From JBBQXY01 sp051004815 (GTDB lineage: Bacteria > Chloroflexota > Ktedonobacteria > Ktedonobacterales > Ktedonobacteraceae): a stretch of DNA of 64,000 bases. The notes beneath the pieces are model-generated. The model did not search any database. It was not told the DNA's origin and saw only the letters and a program-made list of their open reading frames with translations. The DNA is taken from NCBI GenBank assembly GCA_051004815.1, contig JBPCJY010000212.1:11930-75929 (forward strand). The letters run 5' to 3'. Positions 1-7,733 of this stretch are shown here, one piece after another. The stretch's first letter is position 1. Every line of letters begins with the position of its first letter. A program made the position numbers and the translations under genes.

Positions 1-90
1 GTTATCTGGTTACACGCTATGGTGGAAGATTCCATGAGAAAAGGGCAAGTCACTATGACCTGCCCCCTGTATATGTCACTTTTGGTACGC

Positions 91-1110
91 CTATGCTTTT
101 AATTGGGGTTCTGGCTCTGGTTGTTCTTCCGCCTGAGCTTGAGAGCTTTGTTGTGGTTGCACGGACTTCATAAGAGGCGGGTTGAAGGTGGATGCAACAG
201 GTGCTCTGTATTTATATTGTGACCGTGATCGTCGCCATCGCTGAACGAGCCAGATGATGAGAGCTACTGGAACAATATAGATGCTGAATACCAGGAGCCA
301 GATGACAATGGTTGCTAAAACTTGTCCAAAGACGATAGCAGCACCAACAGCACCCTGCCAGATCGCGACAGGACTCCATGCAGCAGGAGGTGGCGTGAGC
401 GCATCCGAGGGTGGTTGTAAATTGACGGTAATGGTATAGAACGAGGTCTGGCTCGTCAAGCTGTTCAGTTGGCTCTCGATTTGCTCGATCTGGCCTTCAA
501 CGTCGGTCAAACGTTGATCGAGGGCGAGAATGTCGCTGAGAGCGGCGGCATGGCTGACGAGGGTCAATAATCGCTCTTGTTCAGCTTTCAAATTTTTTAG
601 TTGTGACTGTGTATCAATATAGGTGCCGGTGACATCCTGAGTGTTTCTGGTCGTGGTAATCAACTGCCCATGGTGTTGTGCAGGATAGCTGTTCAGGTAA
701 CTTTCAATTCGTGGGTAGAGCGATGCCTGCACAGAAAAACTCATAGTGATATTATAGAGATTGTTACCTGCCTGCTGATAATTGATGTTGTCGGCGGTGG
801 CTAGAGAATCGGTGGTGGTAATCCATGCTTGCAGATCAGATGCCGCTTGCTGTGTGTCTTTGAGTTCCATCGTGATATTCAACGACTTAATCAGGTAGAG
901 TGCGCCCGTGAGTGCCGAGGATTTGTTCTGATTTTGGGCGGGAGAGTGCGCTTGCTGAGGTACGGTCATCGGTGCGGATGCCCCGGTATTACTTCCACTA
1001 CCCGTTGGCATTGAGGCTGCCCCGCCACAACCGGCGACGACGACAGCTAGACCGAGTAGGGTGAAGAGTAAGAAGGTAGGCCATTGGTGGGTTCTCTTTT
1101 TTTGTCGCAT
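91..1110 (-). CDS. DUF4349-type membrane-anchored lipoprotein
   Basis: Probable surface lipoprotein of unknown function. The N-terminus is basic, then hydrophobic, and ends in a lipobox (V-A-G-C, Cys about residue 28). A low-complexity Ser/Gly/Pro/Gln linker follows. Residues about 70-240 resemble the DUF4349 domain, including a long coiled coil (about 165-220, rich in Leu, Gln and Glu). One or two membrane helices lie at about 245-290, followed by an Arg-rich stop and a Gln/Pro/Glu tail. AAGGAG sits 7 nt before the ATG, which supports this start. The gene stands alone; the next gene on this strand lies beyond a hairpin. The family assignment comes from the overall pattern; the function is not known. 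Confidence 0.75.
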   Translation of the reverse strand: MRQKKRTHQWPTFLLFTLLGLAVVVAGCGGAASMPTGSGSNTGASAPMTVPQQAHSPAQNQNKSSALTGALYLIKSLNITMELKDTQQAASDLQAWITTTDSLATADNINYQQAGNNLYNITMSFSVQASLYPRIESYLNSYPAQHHGQLITTTRNTQDVTGTYIDTQSQLKNLKAEQERLLTLVSHAAALSDILALDQRLTDVEGQIEQIESQLNSLTSQTSFYTITVNLQPPSDALTPPPAAWSPVAIWQGAVGAAIVFGQVLATIVIWLLVFSIYIVPVALIIWLVQRWRRSRSQYKYRAPVASTFNPPLMKSVQPQQSSQAQAEEQPEPEPQLKA

Positions 1111-1308
1111 AGACTCGCTCCTTCATCTTGTAATGAATAGAATAAGAAGAGTATATTCATTACGCTATGTTATACGGCCCCAGTGTTTGGATTTTCTCAA
1201 AAAGGACACTTTCGTCAATTGGTGTGCTTTTCACAGTAGTTGACGTTGCAGGAGACGAAGAAGTTCCGTAGAGGAGGAATGATGCGATAGAGAGGAGAGT
1301 ATACATAC

Positions 1309-1354
1309 GTGAGAGGTGACATGGAGCAACAGGGTACTCTATGCCACCTCTCAC
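1309..1354 (-). terminator. hairpin downstream of phaB
   Basis: Ten-base arms GTGAGAGGTG (1309-1318) and CACCTCTCAC (1345-1354) are perfectly complementary across a 26-nt loop. They lie about 45 nt beyond the phaB stop, in the direction of its transcription. There is no clear T-run, so this may be an RNA-stabilising or Rho-assisted end. Confidence 0.45.
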
Positions 1355-1398
1355 ATACAACGTTTGCCCTTTATCAGGGGCCAGCGGTACGAAGAACG

Positions 1399-2145
1399 TT
1401 AAATATACACGCCGCCATTAATGCTGATCGCCTGGGCGGTCATATAGTCGCCCTCGGTGACGATATAACGTACGCAGGCTGCGATTTCTTCGGCGGTACC
1501 GAAACGGGCCATGGGGATTTTTTCGAGGATACGCTGGCGAATGTTCTCTGGCACCTGCCAGAGCATATCCGTCTCTGTGAAGCCGGGACAAACAGCGTTG
1601 ACTGTGATGCCGTGGCGGGCCACCTCTAACGCGACCGACTTGGTAAAGCCAAGGATGCCGGCCTTGGTAGCGGCATAGTTCGCCTGACCAACGTTGCCGG
1701 CCAGGGCGACGAACGAGCTAATATTGACGATTTTGCCACTTTTTCGCTCCAACATATGGGGTAAGACCAGCCTGGTGCAGTTGAAGACGCTGCCGAGATT
1801 GACGTGCATCACCTCATCCCAGTTTTCTCTCGACATGTTCCTGAGCGTCTTGTCGCGGGTAATACCGGCATTGTTGACCAGGATATCAATTTGCCCAAAT
1901 GTCTCCATAACCCTGTTGACCATGTTGCGTACTTGCTCGATATCGGTGACATCAGCCTTAATGGCCAGTGCCTTCGGACCCAGTGTGCGAATCTCCTCGG
2001 CCAATTCTTCCGCTGAGCTTGCACTGGTGCTGTAATTAACAATGACATTGGCACCAGTCTCTCCCAGTTCTCGAGCGATTGCACTACCAATTCCGCGTCC
2101 CCCTCCGGTTACGATAGCTGTTTTTCCTTCCAGTCGCTTTCTCAT
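1399..2145 (-). CDS. phaB: acetoacetyl-CoA reductase / 3-oxoacyl-ACP reductase (SDR)
   Basis: Classical 248-residue short-chain dehydrogenase. It shows the nucleotide-binding motif TGGGRGIG near residue 14, NNAG near residue 90, a catalytic Ser in NISS and the YAATK Tyr/Lys pair. AAGGAG 7 nt before the ATG supports the start. It lies downstream of phaE-phaC on the same strand, so the likely role is NADPH-dependent reduction of acetoacetyl-CoA to (R)-3-hydroxybutyryl-CoA, the monomer for PHA synthase. A hairpin lies between it and phaC, so it may be only partly co-transcribed. FabG of fatty-acid synthesis looks almost the same; the PHA role is inferred from neighbours. Confidence 0.85.
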   Translation of the reverse strand: MRKRLEGKTAIVTGGGRGIGSAIARELGETGANVIVNYSTSASSAEELAEEIRTLGPKALAIKADVTDIEQVRNMVNRVMETFGQIDILVNNAGITRDKTLRNMSRENWDEVMHVNLGSVFNCTRLVLPHMLERKSGKIVNISSFVALAGNVGQANYAATKAGILGFTKSVALEVARHGITVNAVCPGFTETDMLWQVPENIRQRILEKIPMARFGTAEEIAACVRYIVTEGDYMTAQAISINGGVYI

Positions 2146-2227
2146 TTTGTGTCTCCTTCAGGTAACTACAGTATCAACTAACTTCGCTGTCTATACGTTG
2201 GTGCGTGTCCAACGTGTTTGAATTTCG

Positions 2228-2272
2228 TCGGCAAACCGTGGGAAACGAGGCCGTCCGTATGCGGTTTGCCGA
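2228..2272 (-). terminator. hairpin between phaC and phaB
   Basis: Arms TCGGCAAACCG (2228-2238) and CGGTTTGCCGA (2262-2272) match perfectly over 11 bases with a 23-nt loop. Outside them, GTGTTT and AAACAC can extend the stem with a bulge. It sits about 40 nt after the phaC stop and before phaB, so it could end or attenuate the phaEC message. Confidence 0.5.
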
Positions 2273-2310
2273 GAAACACCGTAGGTGGTTCTACTGGTGA
2301 TGGTATGTGA

Positions 2311-3387
2311 CTACTTGGAGCGCAGTTCCAGCCAACTACGGATTTTGGGCCAGAGATTGCGCTTGGCGTCAGAACCCGTCAAAAGGCCGACGTGTCCTGC
2401 ATTGAGAACATAGAACTCTTTGTCTTCGCTCCCTATGAGGCTCATTGTAGCTTCGGCCTGGGGTAGGGTGCAGATGTGATCTTTTTTGCCTCCGATATTC
2501 AGCACAGAACAAGTGATATTCTTAAGCTCTACCCGCCGTCCTCGTAAGGTGATTTCCCCTTTGATCAACTTATTCTGTTGGTAAAACTCACGAATCCACT
2601 GTTTGAATGTATCGCCGGCAAACGGTACACCATCGTTGACCCATTTGTTCATGGCTAGCCAGGTGTCCATTGGTTTATCGTGCATGATACGATCCCACAT
2701 GGTGACATAGGTGCCAACGTAGTTAGTGATCGGTTTGACCAGGCGGTTGCCCGTATCTACCAGTTCACCAGGGACGTTGCCAAAGGCCTCGACGACCAGA
2801 TCAGGGTTAAAGTTTTTCGCGCTAGTCCACAGTCCATACAGTCCAGTATGTTCCTCCGCAAAATCTGTAGGAGCCGTCAAGAGAATGAGATTTCGCAGTG
2901 GTTTCCCAGGGAAGAGCGATGCATACATGGCGGTCATCGTGCCACCCATGCAAAAGCCCAGTACCGTCAATTCCTCGGCATGGGCGGCACGCAGCACTTT
3001 TTTAATGGCACGCGGAATATAATCGAGTACGTAGTTCTCAAAGGTCAGATGTTGATCCTCATCTCCCGGTGTTCCCCAATCAAGCATGTAGACATCAAAG
3101 CCTTGCTCGACCAGGTATTCGACCAGGCTATTGTTTGGCATCAAGTCCAGGACATAGGAGCGGTTGATGAGCGCGTAGATCAGCAAAATGGGAATCGGAA
3201 AGCGTTTCTCCCTGCTTGGTTCATAGCGATAGAGTTTCGCCTTATTCTTGGTCCAGATCACCTCTTTGGGAGTACGGGCAGTCTCAGCCTTTGCTCCATC
3301 GAACATGATCTGCATACCCGTTTTATATTTTCGCAAGGTGCTTTCCATGTCAGCTATTGATGGGATAGCGTCTTCCTTTGTTGTCAT
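2311..3387 (-). CDS. phaC: class III poly(3-hydroxyalkanoate) synthase subunit PhaC
   Basis: Polymerises (R)-3-hydroxyacyl-CoA into storage polyester together with PhaE, at the granule surface. It has an alpha/beta hydrolase fold and is about 358 residues, the usual class III length. The lipase-like box is GFCMGG with the nucleophile Cys at about residue 146. The other triad members appear as Asp303 (GGKKDH) and His332 (NAGHVG), spaced as in known class III enzymes. The ATG at 3387 is preferred because GAAGAGG lies 6 nt upstream; a TTG two codons earlier is also open. phaE ends 51 nt upstream on the same strand. Confidence 0.95.
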   Translation of the reverse strand: MTTKEDAIPSIADMESTLRKYKTGMQIMFDGAKAETARTPKEVIWTKNKAKLYRYEPSREKRFPIPILLIYALINRSYVLDLMPNNSLVEYLVEQGFDVYMLDWGTPGDEDQHLTFENYVLDYIPRAIKKVLRAAHAEELTVLGFCMGGTMTAMYASLFPGKPLRNLILLTAPTDFAEEHTGLYGLWTSAKNFNPDLVVEAFGNVPGELVDTGNRLVKPITNYVGTYVTMWDRIMHDKPMDTWLAMNKWVNDGVPFAGDTFKQWIREFYQQNKLIKGEITLRGRRVELKNITCSVLNIGGKKDHICTLPQAEATMSLIGSEDKEFYVLNAGHVGLLTGSDAKRNLWPKIRSWLELRSK

Positions 3388-3438
3388 ATCCAACCTCTTC
3401 CTTATATAGTATTTACTACTAATGATAAAATATATGCT

Positions 3439-4548
3439 CTATTTTACACTAGTATTCGCCGAAGTGTTTGTATCTTCAGCTGGTTTTGCGCTTTTCTTGC
3501 TTCTACGGGGTGCTGTATTGGCAGGTTTTACTGTTGCAGGCTGCTGCCCCTTTGCATCAATTCTTTCCAGAGCTGCGAGCACTCTATCCAGCTTACCCTC
3601 GACCTGATTCAGTCGCCCTGCAAGAGTAGGTAGTGAATTGACTCCCTCCAATACAGTCTCCATAGTAGTAAGTTTTTGCTCAACGCCATCCAGCCTATTG
3701 GCAAGCCCTGCCAAAGCGTTACCATTCTCGATGGCAGCAGGAAGAGCTGTTAACTGACTTTCGATCTCATTCATGCGATTGGTAAGCCCTGTCAACACAT
3801 TGCCTTGTTCAATCGTAGCGGGAAGATCTGTCAACTGATTTTCGAGTCCATCTATGCGACCTGCGAGACCGGTGATAGACTCATTGGTGGCTAGTTGTCC
3901 GAAATTATCACTAAAGTCTTCGACGGCATCCTCGATTTTGTCAACTTTATCTTCCAACAAGACGATCAGTTCCGCCACCCTGGCAATATCAGAAAGTGTG
4001 GGGATCTGGAGATTTTTGAAATACTCCTCGTTGATACGCCGTGAGCTTTTGACGAAATTTAAGTAGTTTTCCAGGAATTTGCTGGAAGCCTTGGTGAATT
4101 CCTCAGTGCCAATGAGGTCTCCAACAACTTTCGACCAGGTTTCGCTGATGGTATCGTACCACTGCTTATAAAAGGTAAAGGGGTCGGTGGGCATAGTTCC
4201 GCCGGAAAACATTTTCGTACGGGCCTCTTCCATCAGTTCGAGCCAATGCGCTGTTAGCCCAAGGGGATCAGTGCCTGATGCAGCGGCTTTGCGCCAACTC
4301 TCGGTCATCGACTCAAACCAGTTTTTCCAAAACTCTTCTAGATTGCTCACTTTGGCGGCCCCGGCCTTTAACTGTCCCTGTGCCTCTTCAACACCCTTGA
4401 GCCACGCCTGGTAAAGCCCATAGGGGTCTACAAACGATTCTTTATTTCCACCGGTCATATTTGACCACATAGTGGAAGTGGATGTATTCCACTGTTTCCA
4501 TAAGTCCATCGGATCCATGGCACCATGTGAATTCGGTTTCTCTGGCAT
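3439..4548 (-). CDS. phaE: class III PHA synthase subunit PhaE with a repeat-rich C-terminus
   Basis: Partner subunit that activates PhaC. About 369 residues from the ATG at 4548, which has AGGA 9 nt upstream; eight extra codons are open before it. Residues about 1-190 carry the Trp-rich PhaE pattern (DLWKQW, FWKNWFESM, FYKQWYD). Residues 195-226 are coiled coil. Residues about 227-334 hold four 27-residue repeats (see repeat entry). A Lys/Ala/Pro-rich tail follows, like the basic tails of phasins and other granule-bound proteins. The repeat extension is not part of the textbook PhaE pattern; its role in granule binding is a guess. Confidence 0.9.
   Translation of the reverse strand: MPEKPNSHGAMDPMDLWKQWNTSTSTMWSNMTGGNKESFVDPYGLYQAWLKGVEEAQGQLKAGAAKVSNLEEFWKNWFESMTESWRKAAASGTDPLGLTAHWLELMEEARTKMFSGGTMPTDPFTFYKQWYDTISETWSKVVGDLIGTEEFTKASSKFLENYLNFVKSSRRINEEYFKNLQIPTLSDIARVAELIVLLEDKVDKIEDAVEDFSDNFGQLATNESITGLAGRIDGLENQLTDLPATIEQGNVLTGLTNRMNEIESQLTALPAAIENGNALAGLANRLDGVEQKLTTMETVLEGVNSLPTLAGRLNQVEGKLDRVLAALERIDAKGQQPATVKPANTAPRRSKKSAKPAEDTNTSANTSVK
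3547..3870 (-). repeat. four 81-bp in-frame repeats in phaE
   Basis: Four consecutive 27-residue units begin GLAGRIDGLE, GLTNRMNEIE, GLANRLDGVE and TLAGRLNQVE. They share the pattern xLxxRhxxhExpL followed by a variable half (LPATIEQGN, LPAAIENGN and similar). Each unit is exactly 81 bp, giving 324 bp. The units have diverged, so this is an old tandem expansion kept in frame. Confidence 0.85.
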
Positions 4549-4667
4549 TGTACGCTTTCCTTTCAAACACATAAGCCTTGCAATATATGCCTAACATTAC
4601 TTCAAAGTGTATCACATAGGAACGCCATCCATCATCTGCCCTTTCCTCAACATGTTCATGACTCGCC

Positions 4668-5315
4668 TCAACTATCACTATCAAGGGCGTTCGTGAAACT
4701 GCCGCGTGAGCACTGAGTTCTAGGGAGTCCGTGAAATTGCCGCGTGTGTACTGAGTTCTGCTGAGAAGGCCGTCTCCTGGATAGGTGGGTTGCAAAAAGA
4801 CGGTCGATACATGTTCCCTTTGGCCCAATGTGAGAAATTTCAATGCGCGTACATACCACCTGGGGTATCTCCTGGATCACGTTGAGGTAAGCATTTACCT
4901 CCTCTTGTTGAGCGTCAATATGAGCAAGCGTCAAATGCGTTATATCAAAGCGAGGAATGCGCGTGGTAAGATAGGCCCCCATAATGTTTTCACACATACT
5001 TGTTCTTAGTGCCGTAAGAGCCGGGTCTTCCTGGATAGCGCATACAACATAGCTTCTTGGGTCAATATATGGCTGACTCAGCTTGAGCGTAAGCGGTTTA
5101 ACCTGCTGAGCAAGTGCTTGCGTTATTTTGGTCAATTCTTCAAACGTTTGGGAAGGAACCAATTCTCCCAACACAAGGGTGATATGAGGAATCATGAGGG
5201 AAGTATCGCTAAAGACAATGGCCGAATCTGTAATCCTTTGTATCTGTGCGTTTACCCTGCGACAAAACTGTACAGTTTGTTCATCCACAGGTAGGTGAAT
5301 TTTTAGTCTGACCAT
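4668..5315 (-). CDS. 2H phosphoesterase (2'-5' RNA ligase / LigT-like)
   Basis: Member of the 2H superfamily, which acts on cyclic or 2'-5' phosphodiester bonds in RNA or nucleotides. The two family motifs are visible: HITLVL near residue 44 and HLTLAH near residue 126. The fold appears complete by about residue 185. The last ~30 residues (from QQNSVHTRQF on) are encoded by a degenerate 38-bp tandem repeat and are probably not part of the domain. No strong ribosome site is seen before the ATG. It is transcribed toward phaE and divergently from kamE. Substrate unknown. Confidence 0.75.
   Translation of the reverse strand: MVRLKIHLPVDEQTVQFCRRVNAQIQRITDSAIVFSDTSLMIPHITLVLGELVPSQTFEELTKITQALAQQVKPLTLKLSQPYIDPRSYVVCAIQEDPALTALRTSMCENIMGAYLTTRIPRFDITHLTLAHIDAQQEEVNAYLNVIQEIPQVVCTRIEISHIGPKGTCIDRLFATHLSRRRPSQQNSVHTRQFHGLPRTQCSRGSFTNALDSDS
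4692..4759. repeat. 38-bp imperfect tandem duplication
   Basis: Two copies of a 30-base block (4692-4721 and 4730-4759), CGTGAAAYTGCCGCGTGWG followed by YACTGAGTTCT, are spaced at a 38-nt period and differ at a few positions. They lie in the 3' end of the 2H phosphoesterase gene and encode its odd tail. Confidence 0.8.
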
Positions 5316-5631
5316 TCGTTTTCTTCTTTAAGCTTAGCAATTATTGCACGAGGTAAGATAGCTCCTGTTGTCAAAGAGCACCATCCTATTTCGTGGTTAC
5401 TCGTAGATCGCTCCGATCCTTTTCTTGACTGAATCGCTGTGCCATGATTGCTTGAATTGCTGAGTTTTCTCCTGGCTTTCATTGAAGGCGACGAATGTGG
5501 TCAGGTACAGTAACTTTCAAATAAAAGTCCCGTAAAGCCTTTAAAGTAGCCTTGGAATGAGTCTAGAAGCCTGTGTAACAGCGATGTCGAACGTCAAATT
5601 TGTGTGATTCTTAGGTATTATTACTGTACGC
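5316..5631. other. divergent intergenic region
   Basis: 316 bases between the divergent 2H phosphoesterase and kamE genes. A TATTAT box near 5617-5622 could be a -10 for kamE, but no convincing -35 is seen. No coding region, RNA gene or clear hairpin was found. In particular there is no trace of the alpha subunit (kamD) that usually accompanies kamE. Confidence 0.5.
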
Positions 5632-6453
5632 TTGCGTGAAGAATATGGTAAGATGCCGCTCTTAGATGCTATACTGGAGGACACCGTCAGCATCTCTTTT
5701 CACACGAGGTTCATGTCTATGCAGATACGTCCCTATGGTGACACCGCCAACGATGGCGTTGTTCAACTTTCATTCACTCTCCCTTTACCACTCGGTGTAC
5801 GGTCTCGCGAGGCTGCACGTCGCTATGCTATGCTCATGGGGATACCCAATCCCCTGGTGGCACACGCGGAAAGTGTCGATACCAATTATTCCTTTTTCGT
5901 CATCTACGGAGCCTGTTCCCACACCATTGACCCGCAACAGATCGCGGTGGACGAATTAGCGCATGGTGAACTGGACTTCTACGCAATCAATGACCTGATA
6001 GAGAAAACATTGGGACACCGTGTCACCGTTATCGGTGCGGCCATCGAAAGCGATGCACATACCGTCGGCATTGATGCGATCTTTAACGCCAAGGGCTTCG
6101 CGGGTAATTACGGATTGGAACGCTTTCCCGCTTTCCGCGCACTGAATCTAGGAGCGCAGGTATCGTGCGAAGCTCTGTTACGGCGGGCCGTGAGCGAGCA
6201 GGCAGAGGCTATACTCGTTTCGCAGGTAGTGACGCAGAAGAACGTACACATTCACAACCTGACAAAACTCATTGAATTGGCCGAGGCCGAAGGAGTACGT
6301 GACCGCTACCTCTTCATCGTCGGAGGGCCGCGCATATCGCACACTTTCGCCAAAGAACTGGGCTACGATGCAGGCTTTGGCCCAGGCAGCACCGCGACCA
6401 GCGTTGCTAGCTATATTGCCCAGGAATTGGTAGCTCGCCAGCGAGATGGTTAA
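5632..6453 (+). CDS. kamE: lysine 5,6-aminomutase beta subunit (B12-binding)
   Basis: Small, cobalamin-binding subunit of D-lysine/L-beta-lysine 5,6-aminomutase, which shifts the terminal amino group using adenosyl-B12 and PLP. About 273 residues, the usual size. The N-terminal block IRPYGDTANDG...QLSFTLP matches the family. The B12 motif DAHTVG gives the lower-axial His (about residue 143). A Lys in NAKGFAGNYG (about 154) likely corresponds to the PLP-binding Lys. GGPRIS and GYDAGFGPG complete the Rossmann domain. The start is uncertain: TTG 5632 is the longest, and ATG 5719 with GAGG 9 nt upstream gives MQIRPYGD. The catalytic-barrel partner kamD is not in this window. Confidence 0.88.
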   Translation: MREEYGKMPLLDAILEDTVSISFHTRFMSMQIRPYGDTANDGVVQLSFTLPLPLGVRSREAARRYAMLMGIPNPLVAHAESVDTNYSFFVIYGACSHTIDPQQIAVDELAHGELDFYAINDLIEKTLGHRVTVIGAAIESDAHTVGIDAIFNAKGFAGNYGLERFPAFRALNLGAQVSCEALLRRAVSEQAEAILVSQVVTQKNVHIHNLTKLIELAEAEGVRDRYLFIVGGPRISHTFAKELGYDAGFGPGSTATSVASYIAQELVARQRDG

Positions 6454-6653
6454 AGGACAGAGGCGTCGTAGGTAGCGAGCTTGGTGAAAAAACTTGCACA
6501 CCAAGTCAGCAACCTATGTATAAAAAGTCTATGCCATAATGAAAATTGTCTCATCCTTACCACCTTGCTTTTTTCGCAATAAACATGTATAAACATCTAT
6601 ATACCTCGCTTTTGTAGAGGCTTGAACACACTTTTAGTTGTTAGGGCAAATGC

Positions 6654-7616
6654 ATGGCAAAAAACCTTCGTTGTTACATGTGCTCAGACTTGCATGCCGC
6701 CAATCGTACCTACCGTAAACTGCTGAATTCTATTAAGATGAATGTATATGAAGCACAGGTTGTGTTTATTGTAGGAGACCTCACCGGTAAAGCCATCGTG
6801 CCCATCATTGCACAGGGCAATGGGCGGTACTATGCCACCTTCCTTGACCAGGAATACCATACCGAGACCGAGGCCGAGCGACAGAAGGTCGAGCAAGCTA
6901 TCTCCGACATTGGCTACTACCCCTATGTCACCGACCAGGATGAGGTCGATGCGATGCGCACCGACCCGGCCAAAATGAATGAATTGTTCCGCACACAAAT
7001 GATTCGTCGCGTTGGCGAATGGGTAGAGCTGGCGGAGGAACGGATTGGGAAGAGCGGCATCCAGTTTTATATGATGCCTGGCAATGATGATGATGCGGGC
7101 GTTGATGCGATGATTGCGCAATCGAGCTATGTTATCAATCCTGTTGGTAAGCTCATCAACCTGAACGAATACCACGAGATGCTTAGCTTTGACTATGCGA
7201 ATCCTACCCCCTGGCGCACTCCGCGTGAATGGAGCGAAGATGAATACTACGCCCATATCAAGGCCAGCGCAAGCCAAATGAAACAAGTGCAACGCTCCAT
7301 CTTTATGATTCACGTTCCACCATATGATAGCGGTTTAGACTCTGCACCAGAGCTTGATAAGAATATGCGGCCTAAAGTTACCATGGGAGATGTATTGCGC
7401 ATCCCCGTGGGCAGTACAGGGGTGCGTCGTGCCATCCAGGAGTTACAGCCCCTGGCCAGCATCCATGGTCATGTGCATGAATCACCTGGCCAGAGCAAGA
7501 TTGGTCGTACCACCTGTTTCAATGCTGGGAGCGAGGCTAACCAGGGTATTCTACGTGGCTTTGTCTTTGATCTTAGTAAGGACAAACTGGAACGGGCTTT
7601 TCGTGTCCAGGGCTAG
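6654..7616 (+). CDS. calcineurin-like metallophosphoesterase
   Basis: 320-residue dinuclear-metal phosphoesterase. The five motifs are in order: SDLHAA (about 11), VGDLTG (about 40), GNDDD (about 144), a His in IHVPP (about 223) and HGHVHE (about 264). The middle holds an unusual insertion of about 90 residues between the second and third motifs. The shape is close to archaeal/chloroflexal YfcE- or Icc-like enzymes. The substrate cannot be told. It lies 200 nt after kamE and about 120 nt before the permease on the same strand; a common function is not obvious. Confidence 0.8.
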   Translation: MAKNLRCYMCSDLHAANRTYRKLLNSIKMNVYEAQVVFIVGDLTGKAIVPIIAQGNGRYYATFLDQEYHTETEAERQKVEQAISDIGYYPYVTDQDEVDAMRTDPAKMNELFRTQMIRRVGEWVELAEERIGKSGIQFYMMPGNDDDAGVDAMIAQSSYVINPVGKLINLNEYHEMLSFDYANPTPWRTPREWSEDEYYAHIKASASQMKQVQRSIFMIHVPPYDSGLDSAPELDKNMRPKVTMGDVLRIPVGSTGVRRAIQELQPLASIHGHVHESPGQSKIGRTTCFNAGSEANQGILRGFVFDLSKDKLERAFRVQG

Positions 7617-7733
7617 TTTATTGGGTAAGTGGCTCAATACATTATGTTTGCTCTGCTCATAGCCTCGCTCATCTTTATCTTCTTTATCGGGGCGTGATGC
7701 ATTGAGTCTTTAACCAGAAAAGGATTCATACGT

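Noticed and set aside
3..173. An open frame on the plus strand from the window edge, ending within the DUF4349 gene
   Set aside because: It overlaps the well-supported minus-strand lipoprotein by more than 80 bases and has no ribosome site or recognised motif; it may be the tail of a gene to the left but cannot be supported.
4442..4843. A 133-residue minus-strand frame between phaE and the 2H phosphoesterase
   Set aside because: It overlaps the ends of both genes, mostly in another frame, has no ribosome site and no recognisable domain.
6480..6505. A CTTGGTG/CACCAAG hairpin after kamE
   Set aside because: Seven-base arms with a 12-nt loop and no T-run; too weak to call as a terminator.
6684..7313. 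A 209-residue reverse-strand ORF inside the metallophosphoesterase
   Set aside because: It is the antisense shadow of a gene with clear catalytic motifs; no domain or start signal.
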